From the NCBI RefSeq assembly GCF_000826645.1, contig NZ_JXJP01000020.1, forward strand, positions 1 through 64,000: a DNA stretch of 64,000 nt. Direction: 5' to 3'. Below the pieces are notes generated by a model, which was given only the letters and a program-made list of their open reading frames with translations, was not told the DNA's origin and did not search any database. The position numbers were made by a program, and so were the translations under genes. Origin of the DNA: Psychroserpens mesophilus (GTDB lineage: Bacteria > Bacteroidota > Bacteroidia > Flavobacteriales > Flavobacteriaceae). This document shows positions 32,697 to 42,126 of this stretch, piece after piece (the first letter of the stretch is position 1; each line of letters begins with the position of its first letter).

Positions 32697-35693
32697 TTAA
32701 TGTGATTCATGATCGATGTAATCGCAATGCATTTGATCTTTCTCTTTCTTTTTAATAGGTTGCGTTTTTAACCCTTTATTTTTTGCCAAAAGCATCTCAT
32801 TAATGAGTTCTGCTTTTTCTTTTTTAATCTGAGAACGCATCATTTCATCACGTTTGATATCGAAGTAAGTCACACCTTCAATAATGGTTTTTTCTGCTTT
32901 AGCATAAATTGAAAGTGGATGATCAGACCACAATACCAAATCGGCATCTTTTCCAACTTTAATACTTCCTACTTTATCGTCGATATGAAGTAATTTTGCC
33001 GGATTTAAAGTGACAAACTTCCAAGCGTCTTCCTCTGAAATTCCACCATATTTAACAGATTTTGCAGCTTCCTGATTCAAACGACGTGACATTTCACCAT
33101 CATCACTATTGATAGCAACGACAACTCCTGCATTGTGCATGATAGCAGCATTGTAAGGAATAGCATCATTTACTTCATATTTATAAGCCCACCAGTCACT
33201 AAATGTTGAACCTCCAACGCCATGTTCAACCATTTTATCAGCAACTTTATAGCCTTCAAGAATGTGCGTAAATGTGTTGATGTTAAAGTTGAATTGTTCT
33301 GCAACTTTCATTAGCATATTAATTTCACTTTGTACATACGAATGGCAAGAAATAAAACGCTCTTTATTCAGGATTTCTGAAAGCACTTCCATTTCAATAT
33401 CTTTTCGGTAAGGTTTTCCGCTTTTCTTTAAAGCATCATAAGCTTTTGCTCTACTGAAATAATCGATGTACAATTGTTCAACACCCATTCTAGTTTGTGG
33501 AAAACGTTCAAAACTAGACCAGTTGGATTGCTTCACATTTTCTCCTAAAGCGAATTTGATAAACTTCGGACTGTCCTTGAATATTAAATCCTGAGCATCT
33601 TCTCCCCATTTTAATTTAATAATTGCTGAACGTCCACCAATTGGGTTTGCTGAACCATGTAAAATTTGAATGGTTGTAACACCACCTGCAAGATTTCGGT
33701 AGATATCAATGTCTTCATCATCAATTACATCTTCAATACTAACTTCAGCTGAAGAGTTCTGACCACCTTCATTAATTGAAGCTGCAGCAATATGAGAATG
33801 CTCATCAATAACGCCAGATGTTAAGTGCTTACCTGTGGCATCAATAACTGTAGCACTAGAATCTGAAAGGTTTTTTCCTATTTTGACAATCTTTCCGTTT
33901 TTGACTAAAACATCTGTTTGCTCTAAAATGCCTTCCGATTCATTCGTCCAGACCGTTGCATTTTTGAATAATAAGGTTTCCTGTTTTGGTAACTCTTTGA
34001 AGCCGTAAGCCATATTAGGATAGGTTACAGGAATGACTTTTTTAACCTTTATGTCATCATCTTCATCATCGTCTTTTTCTTGATCATCATCCGTTTTGTC
34101 TGTTGATTTGGAACCTAACTTCTTAGCGTAAAAGGTCATTTCATTTCCATTAGGAAACAACGCTTTTCCATTTAAATTATTTCCTTGAGAAACATTAGCG
34201 ACTAACCTCACAAACTCTTGTGTTGTAGAGTCTTTGGTTGTCATAGCTATAGATAACCAATCATCATCATAACTCACTTTAGAACCACGTTTCTTATCGT
34301 CACTTGTAATTTCTGAACTTAATTTGCTCAACTCACCTTTTAAGGTCATTTTGTAAGATTCTCCAGCTAAATTAAATTCGTAGTCTCCTCTAATATCTTT
34401 AGAATTCATATCGTTTACAACTGTTTGCGTTCCTTGAACCCAATTTTCGTAAACTTTAGTTTTCTTGTCAAATATATCTCCAGAGGTAATTAAAAAATTA
34501 GCATAAGCTCCTTTGTTGAGATTTCCAATTTCTGAAGACTTTCCTAATAATTTTGCAGGAGTAGTGGTAAGCGCTTCTAAGGCTTTTTCTTTAGATAAGC
34601 CATACTCAATAGCTTTCATAAGTTTTGCTTTGAACTCTTTAGGCGATTTTAAATCGTGTGTTGTAAATGCAAAAGTAATATTGTTATCAGCTAGTACTTT
34701 TGGGTTTGAAGGTTCTTGATTCCAAGCTCGCATGTCGCTTAAGGCTAGTGATTGTGATAAATATACATTCTCCACATCGTAAGCATCTTGAAAATCTACA
34801 GGAAGAATAAAAGCCGCATTCGTAGCTTTTACTTCATTGATTCGTTCGTATTCGTCGCCACCTCCAAGAATAATGTATTGAATTCCAAACTGGTCGCCAA
34901 CTTTATCTGCTCTCAATGCATTTGCTCTGCTTCCTGCATCGAAGATTTGAACTAAATTTTTGTTTTGATTTAAGGCTTCAATGGATAAATCTTTAGTACT
35001 ACTATTGCCTTTGGCATACCATTCAGCATCTAAATATAATTGTCTCAGTAATGCCATACTTCCCATAATAGAACCAGGATACGACTGACGAGAAGTTACA
35101 CTTTTACTAAATGAAAAATATTGTCCAGAGTTTTGCTCCAGAATGGTCATATCGTTGCCACCTTCAGTATTTAGAGCGACAAGTGTTCCTGTTCCTCTAA
35201 CAATTCCGTCCTGGATATGTGTGTTTACAACACCAAAACCAGCTTCAAGTAATTCTTTGGCTTTTTTACTGTCAAAGCTAAATTTTGAAATGGCATGGTT
35301 TTCAGGCATTACATGATCGTTCCAGTAATATCCTGTTCTGGTCGGATTGTATTGCGGACTTCTACCACCTCCACTTTCTCGTTTTGGTTTTTCAACGCCA
35401 AAATCGGAAAAAATATCAATGAAAGAAGGGTATATACTTTTACCCTCAATATTCACGATAGTTGTATTTTTTGGAATGGTCACTTGTGAGCCTGATGCCA
35501 CAACTTTACCATCTTTAATTAGAAGTGTTCCGTTGTCAATAATCTGACTTGGAGTGATGTAAATTTTAGCATTTGTGAATGCTGTGTAATTGGAGTTTGT
35601 GGTTTTGACACCATCATTTTTTGGAAAATACTCTTGTGCCAGTAGCGAGAAGCTGCATAAAAACAGCAAGAGTCTTAGAGGAATTCTTAACAT
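32697..35693 (-). CDS. Exported two-domain amidohydrolase
   Basis: A 998-residue exported protein (signal peptide to about residue 19, FSLLAQ) with two amidohydrolase-like units. The first (about 20-420) has the sandwich and IEGKSIYPSFIDIFSDFG, where the D-x-H-x-H is degraded, but keeps the C-terminal ITTPAKLLGKSSEIGNLNKGAYANFL-type end. A spacer with a very acidic stretch (about 545-560, DDDQEKDDDEDDD) follows. The second (about 570-985) keeps IDATGKHLTSGVIDEHSHIA with H-x-H and the AINSDDGEMSRRLNQEA block, so it should be catalytic. Both this and the next gene look like one paralogous set. Exported location suggests action on peptide- or ring-amide compounds in the periplasm; substrate unknown. 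Confidence 0.85.
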   Translation of the reverse strand: MLRIPLRLLLFLCSFSLLAQEYFPKNDGVKTTNSNYTAFTNAKIYITPSQIIDNGTLLIKDGKVVASGSQVTIPKNTTIVNIEGKSIYPSFIDIFSDFGVEKPKRESGGGRSPQYNPTRTGYYWNDHVMPENHAISKFSFDSKKAKELLEAGFGVVNTHIQDGIVRGTGTLVALNTEGGNDMTILEQNSGQYFSFSKSVTSRQSYPGSIMGSMALLRQLYLDAEWYAKGNSSTKDLSIEALNQNKNLVQIFDAGSRANALRADKVGDQFGIQYIILGGGDEYERINEVKATNAAFILPVDFQDAYDVENVYLSQSLALSDMRAWNQEPSNPKVLADNNITFAFTTHDLKSPKEFKAKLMKAIEYGLSKEKALEALTTTPAKLLGKSSEIGNLNKGAYANFLITSGDIFDKKTKVYENWVQGTQTVVNDMNSKDIRGDYEFNLAGESYKMTLKGELSKLSSEITSDDKKRGSKVSYDDDWLSIAMTTKDSTTQEFVRLVANVSQGNNLNGKALFPNGNEMTFYAKKLGSKSTDKTDDDQEKDDDEDDDIKVKKVIPVTYPNMAYGFKELPKQETLLFKNATVWTNESEGILEQTDVLVKNGKIVKIGKNLSDSSATVIDATGKHLTSGVIDEHSHIAAASINEGGQNSSAEVSIEDVIDDEDIDIYRNLAGGVTTIQILHGSANPIGGRSAIIKLKWGEDAQDLIFKDSPKFIKFALGENVKQSNWSSFERFPQTRMGVEQLYIDYFSRAKAYDALKKSGKPYRKDIEMEVLSEILNKERFISCHSYVQSEINMLMKVAEQFNFNINTFTHILEGYKVADKMVEHGVGGSTFSDWWAYKYEVNDAIPYNAAIMHNAGVVVAINSDDGEMSRRLNQEAAKSVKYGGISEEDAWKFVTLNPAKLLHIDDKVGSIKVGKDADLVLWSDHPLSIYAKAEKTIIEGVTYFDIKRDEMMRSQIKKEKAELINEMLLAKNKGLKTQPIKKKEKDQMHCDYIDHESH

Positions 35694-35772
35694 ATATAAT
35701 TGTTGCTTATTAATTTGTTCTAAAGATAAAAATTAAAGACAAAGGTCAGTTGTAAATTTTAGTACTTTAACG

Positions 35773-36843
35773 TTATTCTAACGGATGTGATTTATGATAA
35801 TTCACGAGTAAAGCAACTACGTAACTGTAACTTTCCATACCATCAGATTGATTGTTTGCTTTTAGGAAATTGTTATAAGTCTCCTTAAATAATGGTTCGG
35901 TAATATTTTCATAACCATCCCAAAAATCTCTGACTTCCTGATAATTTTTTAAAACACCTTTATTTAATTTTAAAAAAAAAGTTTCATACATGTCTGGATC
36001 CCTTCTGTAAATTTCATTTAAACAATGTCTCAATGCAAAGGCATGACCTGAATATTGAAAATAGATGTTCGGATGGTTCATTGCAGCCATGCTGCCAATA
36101 AAATTTGCTTCATTTTCAGCAGCATAACCTAATTGATGGGCAACTTCATGACTGCCTGTTGTTGGGAATTTATAAGAAGGTATCAAACCGTCAACCTGAG
36201 CTTCATTGGTAAACGGATTTAAATAGCCTGAAAATCCCATATACGTTAACGGCAAACTGTAAATCGATTTTTTAATGCTTCGTGGATGATATTCCAGATA
36301 GGGAAATGTTTTAGACAGTTGATCGTAACCATCAGGTATCATTTTTAATAACTCCGACTTAGAGAACGGCATCTCAACTTTTACAGAATCGTTTTCAGTA
36401 ATGCTTAAATGAATGTCATTCACTTTTAATATTATTTGGTCTGTAAGTGTGATTAACTCTTCGGTTGTATAATCTTTATCAATGTTTAAAGATTCATGAA
36501 GTGGTAAGCGATAATAGTTAAAAGCCCATAACATATGAAAGGCAAAATACCCAATTGATATGGCAGAAAGTACATCGAGACACCAATGTTTTGTGTCTTT
36601 TGTAATCCGTTTTCGATTAATTATTAGCCATCTAATAACATACAAGCCTAAAAGTGTATAGAGCAAATCACCAACTGAAACAGGCAACCATCCAAAGACA
36701 TATCGCATACCTCTTGAAATGTAGATGTAAAGACCATGACTGTAAACAGATTCAACAAAAGCAGGATAATTGGCCAATACCTTCAGCAATAAAATCTGAG
36801 GAATGATAGAGAAGGCTATGAGACTTTTTTTGTAGTTCTGCAT
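35773..36843 (-). CDS. DUF3810 membrane protein, putative zinc peptidase
   Basis: A 356-residue protein with hydrophobic segments near residues 8-24, 42-72 and 95-112, then a large extracytoplasmic part. It carries SHEVAHQLGYAAENEANFIGS (about 232-252), an HExxH motif with a downstream E-x-x-A, the feature of the DUF3810 family. Membrane anchoring and HExxH suggest an envelope protease, but no activity has been shown for the family to my knowledge. Single gene, divergent from pepD across 51 bases. Confidence 0.86.
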   Translation of the reverse strand: MQNYKKSLIAFSIIPQILLLKVLANYPAFVESVYSHGLYIYISRGMRYVFGWLPVSVGDLLYTLLGLYVIRWLIINRKRITKDTKHWCLDVLSAISIGYFAFHMLWAFNYYRLPLHESLNIDKDYTTEELITLTDQIILKVNDIHLSITENDSVKVEMPFSKSELLKMIPDGYDQLSKTFPYLEYHPRSIKKSIYSLPLTYMGFSGYLNPFTNEAQVDGLIPSYKFPTTGSHEVAHQLGYAAENEANFIGSMAAMNHPNIYFQYSGHAFALRHCLNEIYRRDPDMYETFFLKLNKGVLKNYQEVRDFWDGYENITEPLFKETYNNFLKANNQSDGMESYSYVVALLVNYHKSHPLE

Positions 36844-36866
36844 GACTCAAAAATACTAAAAAGATG

Positions 36867-36874
36867 TACCTTTG
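36867..36874 (+). promoter_or_regulatory. -7 box (TACCTTTG) of pepD
   Basis: Matches the Bacteroidota TAnnTTTG element, 20 bases before the pepD start codon. No clear TTG -33 element at the expected distance. Confidence 0.5.
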
Positions 36875-36894
36875 CGAAACTTAAAATAAATATC

Positions 36895-38358
36895 ATGAGC
36901 GCAGAAATAAGAGCCCTAGAACCAAATGCACTTTGGAATAAATTCGCAGATTTAAACGCCGTACCACGACCTTCAAAAAAAGAAGCACGTGTGATTCAAT
37001 TTATGAAGGATTTTGGAACTGGTTTAGGTTTAGAAACTATAGAAGATGAAGTAGGAAACGTTATCATTAAAAAACCTGCAACGTCGGGAATGGAAGACAG
37101 AAAAACCATTGTCATGCAATCGCATTTAGATATGGTACACCAAAAAAATAATGATACAGATTTCGATTTTGATACGCAAGGTATTGCAATGTATGTGGAT
37201 GGTGACTGGGTAAGAGCTAAAGGGACAACTTTAGGAGCAGATAATGGATTGGGAGTCGCGACCATTATGGCCATTTTAGAAAGTACAGATATTGAACATC
37301 CAGCAATTGAAGCTTTATTTACAATCGATGAAGAAACCGGAATGACTGGAGCAATGGGTTTAAAAGGAGGGATTTTATCAGGAGATATTTTATTAAATCT
37401 GGATACCGAAGAAGATGATGAAATTGGAGTTGGTTGTGCAGGAGGTGTTGATGTGACTGCAATACGAACCTATGATCAAGAAGAAACACCTGAATTTAAA
37501 ATTGGATATAAGATTTCTGTCAAAGGTCTTCAAGGAGGTCATTCAGGGATGCAAATTCACGAAGGTTTAGGGAATGCTAATAAAATGATGAATCGTTTAT
37601 TATTTGACGGTTTTGAAAACTTCGGATTGCGTATTTCTGAAATTGATGGTGGAAGTTTACGAAATGCAATTCCGAGAGAAAGTAATGCTATTGTCGCTAT
37701 TGATGCCATTCATGAAGAAGCTTTTGTTTCAGAAATGAACGATTTGGCAAACGAAATAAAGGTGGAATACAAAACCATGGAACCTGATTTAGTGATTGTA
37801 ATTTCTAAAGTTGAAACGCCAAAACAGATTATGGATTTAGGTGTTCAGGAAGGGTTAACCAGAGCGTTATATGCAGCTTTAAATGGTGTGTACAGAATGA
37901 GTCCTGATATTCCAGGTTTAGTTGAAACCTCTAATAACATTGCTCGAGTTTTAGTTAAAGATGGACATATTAAAATTGGATGTTTAACACGTAGTTCAGT
38001 TGAGAGTGCTAAATGGGATTTGGCCAATGGCTTAAGAGCAACCTTTGAGTTAACAGGTTGTGAAGTTGAGTTTAGTGGTGATTATCCAGGATGGAAACCT
38101 AATATGGATTCTGATATCTTAAAAGTGATGGTGCCTATATATAAAGAATTGAATAATGGCGAAGAACCTCACGTTGCGGCTTGTCACGCAGGTTTAGAAT
38201 GTGGAATACTAGGAACGAATTATCCTGATATGGACATGATTAGTTTTGGACCAAACATTAAAGGTGCACATTCACCAGATGAACGTGCTCAAATTTCATC
38301 AGCACAGAAATACTGGAAGTTTGTTTTAGAAATATTAAAACGTATTCCGAAGAAATAG
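36895..38358 (+). CDS. pepD: Aminoacyl-histidine dipeptidase (M20 family)
   Basis: A 487-residue cytosolic M20 metallopeptidase (PepD, cytosol non-specific dipeptidase) that splits Xaa-His and other dipeptides. Metal-site motifs: MQSHLDMVHQ with the first His-x-Asp, GADNGLGVA with the bridging Asp, FTIDEETGMTGA with catalytic Glu-Glu, and LDTEEDDEIGVG. A GGHSGMQIHEG block lies at the start of the dimerisation insert. Length is close to the E. coli enzyme (485). Single gene with a -7 box at 36867-36874 and a strong shared terminator after it. Confidence 0.95.
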   Translation: MSAEIRALEPNALWNKFADLNAVPRPSKKEARVIQFMKDFGTGLGLETIEDEVGNVIIKKPATSGMEDRKTIVMQSHLDMVHQKNNDTDFDFDTQGIAMYVDGDWVRAKGTTLGADNGLGVATIMAILESTDIEHPAIEALFTIDEETGMTGAMGLKGGILSGDILLNLDTEEDDEIGVGCAGGVDVTAIRTYDQEETPEFKIGYKISVKGLQGGHSGMQIHEGLGNANKMMNRLLFDGFENFGLRISEIDGGSLRNAIPRESNAIVAIDAIHEEAFVSEMNDLANEIKVEYKTMEPDLVIVISKVETPKQIMDLGVQEGLTRALYAALNGVYRMSPDIPGLVETSNNIARVLVKDGHIKIGCLTRSSVESAKWDLANGLRATFELTGCEVEFSGDYPGWKPNMDSDILKVMVPIYKELNNGEEPHVAACHAGLECGILGTNYPDMDMISFGPNIKGAHSPDERAQISSAQKYWKFVLEILKRIPKK

Positions 38359-38375
38359 AACGCCGTTTTGTTTAT

Positions 38376-38409
38376 AAAAAAAGCCTTTCAAATTTGAAAG
38401 GCTTTTTTT
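38376..38409. terminator. Bidirectional terminator between pepD and the PPIase gene
   Basis: A perfect 17-bp palindrome (38376-38392 / 38393-38409) with GCCTTTCAAA/TTTGAAAGGC at its core, flanked by A and T runs on either side, so it terminates both the + transcript of pepD and the - transcript of the PPIase gene. Confidence 0.88.
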
Positions 38410-38428
38410 ATGTTGTAAATTAATCTAA

Positions 38429-39652
38429 TTATTGAGCTATTTCTGTCATTTCAAGAACGAATGTTAAATCAGCATTTGGTGGAATTCCACCTCTTCCACG
38501 TTCGCCATATGCCAAATGTGAAGGAATGTAGAAAAATGCTTTTTCGCCAACTTTCATTGATGCAATAGCTTCTTTAAATCCAGATATCATTTGTTCATCT
38601 GGGCTAATTTTCATTTTAGTTGGACCATAAGCTCCTGCAGCTTTTCGTTGTGGATTCAGCATGCCATATTTATCAGCAACAGCTTCCAGATTGCTATCAA
38701 ATAATCGTCCGTCAAGAAAATAACCTTCATAAGCAATCATTGCAAATTGACCTGTTTTCGGTTTTGCTCCCGTACCTTCTTTAATAACATATTTCTTTAA
38801 GCCTGAAGCTAAAGTTTTGCTTTTAGATTGGTAATCATCTAATAAAGGTTTTGTGTCTTCAGCAGCAGCTGTAATTTTTGCTTCACGTTCCTTACGTTCT
38901 TGTTCTGCCTTCTTTTGTGCCTCTTCTTGAATACTGGCAATTTCTTGTTCAACTTTAGGTAATCCTTCTTCAAAAACTTTTGCAGCATTAAATGCTTTAG
39001 CTGCAGATCCTTTTCGTATGATATTCAGTTTTGTAATCACAACATCTTCAACTGGTTTGTTGCCTGGTCCAGTTTTTACATTAGAGATAGAATCTTGTAC
39101 TTCAATCCCTTTTACTAATTCTCCAAAAACAGAATGACAACTTACTCTAGGTTGATCGCAAGGTTTTAAGGTACCATCAGGATTGTAGGCATCCAAGCTA
39201 GGATAAGGTACTTCAGTTATAAAAAACTGTCCACCATTGGTATTAAAACCACCACCATTTGCCATAGACAATATGCCAGGTTTATCATGTTTTAGTTCAG
39301 GACTAAAATCTGCTGTAAATCTGTATCCAGGAGTTCCAGAACCAGTACCAGTATGATCACCACCTTGAATCATGAAGTTATCCATAACTCTATGAAAAGT
39401 CAATCCATCATAATACGGTTTTCCTTTGAATTCTTCGTCAGCCATAGGATGTGTTCCTTCAGCTAAAGCTACAAAATTCGCTACAGTCACAGGTACCTTG
39501 TCGTAAAACAATTTAGCAATCATGGTATCTTTGGTTGTTATGAATTCAGCATAGAGTCCATCTTCCAAATCAGGATATTCTTCATTGCATGAGGTTGCCG
39601 TTAAAAGTAAAAACAGCACAAAAAGTTGTAAGGTTTTGCTAATCAATTTCAT
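38429..39652 (-). CDS. Lipoprotein with cyclophilin and FKBP peptidyl-prolyl isomerase domains
   Basis: A 407-residue envelope lipoprotein (TATSC, Cys22) that fuses two unrelated prolyl isomerase folds. Residues 30-220 are a cyclophilin (ITTKDTMIAKLFYDKVPVTVANFVALAEG, LTFHRVMDNFMIQGGD, FSPELKHDKPGILSMANGG). Residues about 235-285 are a charged linker (RKEREAKIT), and residues 290-407 are an FKBP domain (AMIAYEGYFLDGRLFDSN, GFKEAIASMKVGEKAFFYIPSHLAYGERG, TFVLEMTEI). It follows gldI by 7 bases and so probably works in the same envelope folding process. Such fusions occur in Bacteroidota. Confidence 0.93.
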   Translation of the reverse strand: MKLISKTLQLFVLFLLLTATSCNEEYPDLEDGLYAEFITTKDTMIAKLFYDKVPVTVANFVALAEGTHPMADEEFKGKPYYDGLTFHRVMDNFMIQGGDHTGTGSGTPGYRFTADFSPELKHDKPGILSMANGGGFNTNGGQFFITEVPYPSLDAYNPDGTLKPCDQPRVSCHSVFGELVKGIEVQDSISNVKTGPGNKPVEDVVITKLNIIRKGSAAKAFNAAKVFEEGLPKVEQEIASIQEEAQKKAEQERKEREAKITAAAEDTKPLLDDYQSKSKTLASGLKKYVIKEGTGAKPKTGQFAMIAYEGYFLDGRLFDSNLEAVADKYGMLNPQRKAAGAYGPTKMKISPDEQMISGFKEAIASMKVGEKAFFYIPSHLAYGERGRGGIPPNADLTFVLEMTEIAQ

Positions 39653-39659
39653 AAGAGTT

Positions 39660-40196
39660 TTATTGGTTTTGTATAATTGTGTTTACAGTTACTTTACAAA
39701 TTAATGGAATATTTGTGCCTATTCGATTGGCATCTCCATAGTAGCCATAAGCTTTTTGAGACGGAAATAAAAAAGTAACAACTTCACCAGGTTTCATAAG
39801 TTTTAAGCCTTCTCGAAGTCCTGTAAATAATTCCTCTTTGTCCATGGCATAATTTTGAATACTAATTTCATCTTCTGTATAAATAGTATTCTCATTTAAA
39901 TCTTTAACATTGTATTTAAAACTAACAATATCACCAAACTGAGGCGTAATGGTGTCTTGTTCAATTTTAGTATTGTAATAATACCAAAATCCGCTTTCCG
40001 AAGCAATATAGTCTTGTTCAGGATTGTTAGCTATTATCTTTTGAATTAATGCTTGCTCTTTCTTATTGAGCTTAATATTTCTTTCAGCTGAAGCTTTGAT
40101 AAATGAACCAGATTGAACCGATTCTGGTCGTCTTGCATCTGGCGACTTGCAACCAAAAATAAAACTTATTAATAGTAAGTAAAGTATAGGTTTCAT
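39660..40196 (-). CDS. gldI: Gliding-motility-associated peptidyl-prolyl isomerase lipoprotein
   Basis: A lipoprotein of about 178 residues (FGCK, near residue 16) with an FKBP-type domain in its second half (SFKYNVKDLNENTIYTED, GLREGLKLMKPGEVVTFLFPSQKAYGYYGD). In Flavobacterium johnsoniae GldI is a lipoprotein required for gliding and related to FKBP isomerases, and the neighbouring order nrnA-like, gldI, PPIase is typical of Flavobacteriaceae. An upstream in-frame ATG at 40235 would put 13 extra residues before the signal peptide, so 40196 is chosen. Its presence supports a T9SS/gliding lineage but not proof of motility. Confidence 0.9.
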   Translation of the reverse strand: MKPILYLLLISFIFGCKSPDARRPESVQSGSFIKASAERNIKLNKKEQALIQKIIANNPEQDYIASESGFWYYYNTKIEQDTITPQFGDIVSFKYNVKDLNENTIYTEDEISIQNYAMDKEELFTGLREGLKLMKPGEVVTFLFPSQKAYGYYGDANRIGTNIPLICKVTVNTIIQNQ

Positions 40197-40283
40197 GTGT
40201 AAATATCTATAATTTGATAAGGTCACATGTAACATCTTGCATATGGTTTTTCAGAGAATTTAGAAAATAATCAAGATGTTTCA

Positions 40284-41300
40284 TCATGGATTTAGGTCTT
40301 TTTTATATTGAGGCAAGATACTAATAAATTTATCAATTGTTTTACTCAGACTTAATTCACTTTTTCCACCTGCAGCATTTGTATGTCCACCACCTTGAAA
40401 ATGGGTTCGGGATACTTCATTCACAGAAAAATCACCCTTACTCCTCAAGGATATTTTAATAATTTCGTCTTGATGGCTTTCAATAAAAATAGCAGCAAAA
40501 ATAATGCCTTTAAGTGATAGGCCATAATTTACAAAACCTTCAGTGTCTCCTTTTTTGAAGTCGAAAGCGTTCAATTCTTCCTGAGACAAGGTAATGTAAG
40601 CAGTTCTATATTCAGGAATCACTTTTAAGTTGCTTAATGCTCTACCGAGTAATTGCAATCTGGCGTAACTATTAGTATCATAAATCTGATTATGAATGTC
40701 AGCATTATTTGCCCCTTTTTTAATCAACTGACCAATTATATTGTGAGTTTTGCTTGTTGTTGACGGAAAACGAAACGAGCCTGTATCAGTCATGATACCA
40801 GTATATAGACAAGTGGCAATGTCGCTATTAATTTTATCAAGATCGTCAAGCATTTCAATAAAATTAAAAACCATTTCACATGTTGAGGACATCGAAACAT
40901 CAGAATACATGTAAGTTGCATAATCATCAGGTTGTTGATGATGATCAATCATGATCTTTACAGCTTCAGAATGCGACACGATAGCTTCCATATCTCCAAT
41001 ACGACTTAGAGCATTAAAATCTAATGTAAAAATAAGGTCAGCATTAGTAATCACTGCATCACAATTTTCTTTTTGATTGTCATATTTCAAAATTGAAGCT
41101 TCAGCAGGCATCCATTTCAAAAAATCAGGATAATCATTAGGAGCTATAATAATGACATTGTGATTGAATTGTTTTAAATAATGATACAATCCAAGGGAAG
41201 AGCCAATAGCGTCTCCATCTGGATTTTTATGCGGAATGATTACAATGGCTTTTGGTGAACTTAAAAGCGTTTTAATTGAATTGATATCGTCTTTATTCAT
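40284..41300 (-). CDS. nrnA: DHH-family phosphoesterase (NrnA-like)
   Basis: A 338-residue protein of the DHH/DHHA1 family: IIPHKNPDGDAIGSSLGL (about 20-37), IFTLDFNALSR, IMIDHHQQPDDYAT with the DHH triad, and GIMTDTGSFRF. The DHHA1 domain follows, ending in FQGGGHTNAAGG. Family members of this type (NrnA) degrade short RNAs and 3'-phosphoadenosine-5'-phosphate. Cytosolic. It starts the run towards gldI, with an 87-base gap between them, and is divergent from ndk. Confidence 0.9.
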   Translation of the reverse strand: MNKDDINSIKTLLSSPKAIVIIPHKNPDGDAIGSSLGLYHYLKQFNHNVIIIAPNDYPDFLKWMPAEASILKYDNQKENCDAVITNADLIFTLDFNALSRIGDMEAIVSHSEAVKIMIDHHQQPDDYATYMYSDVSMSSTCEMVFNFIEMLDDLDKINSDIATCLYTGIMTDTGSFRFPSTTSKTHNIIGQLIKKGANNADIHNQIYDTNSYARLQLLGRALSNLKVIPEYRTAYITLSQEELNAFDFKKGDTEGFVNYGLSLKGIIFAAIFIESHQDEIIKISLRSKGDFSVNEVSRTHFQGGGHTNAAGGKSELSLSKTIDKFISILPQYKKDLNP

Positions 41301-41359
41301 AGATGACGAAGATACAATTTTTTAATATTGGATTATACCGAATTATTAAAGAAATATAT

Positions 41360-41367
41360 TACTTTTG
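41360..41367 (+). promoter_or_regulatory. -7 box (TACTTTTG) of ndk
   Basis: Exact TAnnTTTG match, 21 bases before the ndk start codon. A TTG at the usual spacing is not visible. Confidence 0.5.
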
Positions 41368-41388
41368 CAGCAAAATTAATAAATACAA

Positions 41389-41808
41389 ATGGCAACAAAT
41401 AGAACATTTACAATGCTTAAGCCAGATTCTGTTGAAAAGGGGAATATTGGTGCAATTTTAGAAAAAATTACTGCTTCTGGTTTCAGAATCGTAGCTATGA
41501 AATTAACTCAAATGACAACTGCAGACGCACAAGCGTTTTATGCTGTTCATAGCGAAAGACCATTCTTTGGAGAACTGGTAGAGTATATGACACGTGGACC
41601 AATTGTAGCTGCAATCTTAGAAAAAGACAATGCTGTAGAAGATTTTAGAACCTTAATAGGTTCTACTAATCCTGCAGAAGCTGCTGAAGGAACTATTCGT
41701 AAATTATATGCTGCTTCAATTGGAGAGAATGCAGTTCACGGAAGTGATAGTGATGAAAATGCAGCTATTGAAGGTGCTTTTCATTTTTCAGGAAGAGAGA
41801 TGTTTTAA
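41389..41808 (+). CDS. ndk: Nucleoside-diphosphate kinase
   Basis: A 139-residue enzyme that transfers the gamma phosphate between nucleoside triphosphates and diphosphates. Conserved residues are present: [14 protein letters not shown], with Lys and the Asp-Ser stretch near the N-terminus; [22 protein letters not shown]; and the active-site histidine in the [17 protein letters not shown] block near residue 118. Cytosolic. Single gene, followed by an intrinsic terminator. Confidence 0.97.
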   Translation: MATNRTFTMLKPDSVEKGNIGAILEKITASGFRIVAMKLTQMTTADAQAFYAVHSERPFFGELVEYMTRGPIVAAILEKDNAVEDFRTLIGSTNPAEAAEGTIRKLYAASIGENAVHGSDSDENAAIEGAFHFSGREMF

Positions 41809-41830
41809 TAAGATTGACCTCATAAAAATT

Positions 41831-41863
41831 AAAAAGCGTAACTCGATGAGTTGCGCTTTTTTT
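41831..41863 (+). terminator. Rho-independent terminator of ndk
   Basis: AAAAAGCGTAACTC / GAGTTGCGCTTTTT, with one G-T wobble pair, a 4-base loop and a run of seven T. Confidence 0.85.
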
Positions 41864-42027
41864 ATGGTTCAAACTATTAATCTAAAAGTTGTTCTTACAT
41901 GAGGATAACCAAGAAGTAATGTAATACATGATTCATAAATATAAAGTATTGTAGTAGGCTATTGCTTCATAACTCAATTGATTTATACCAATTTTTATGT
42001 TTCATTTTAGAATCATGATTACCAAGC

Positions 42028-42056
42028 TACAATTCATCCATAAAAAATTACAATTC
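42028..42056 (+). promoter_or_regulatory. Twin direct repeat, candidate LytTR operator
   Basis: TACAATTC occurs at 42028-42035 and again at 42049-42056, a 21-base period that equals two helical turns. LytTR regulators typically bind two direct repeats of about 9 bases spaced by 12-13. It is 70 bases upstream of the operon whose last gene is a LytTR regulator. Autoregulation is inferred. Confidence 0.45.
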
Positions 42057-42126
42057 GGTAATTCCCTTTTTATAAATAGACACTTGTGATAGATATTTGT
42101 CTCATCAATACTAAATTATTAGAATC

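Larger units (their letters stand above)
41809..42126. other. Intergenic gap of 318 bases between ndk and the DUF2141 operon
   Basis: Holds the ndk terminator (41831-41863) and, further on, a twin direct repeat (42028-42056) and probable promoter of the downstream signalling operon. No gene-sized frame with a plausible start or codon pattern is seen. Confidence 0.7.

Noticed and set aside
34045-34105. ATC/TCATC-rich stretch as a DNA repeat
   Set aside because: It encodes the Asp-rich spacer between the two amidohydrolase units and is simply codon use.
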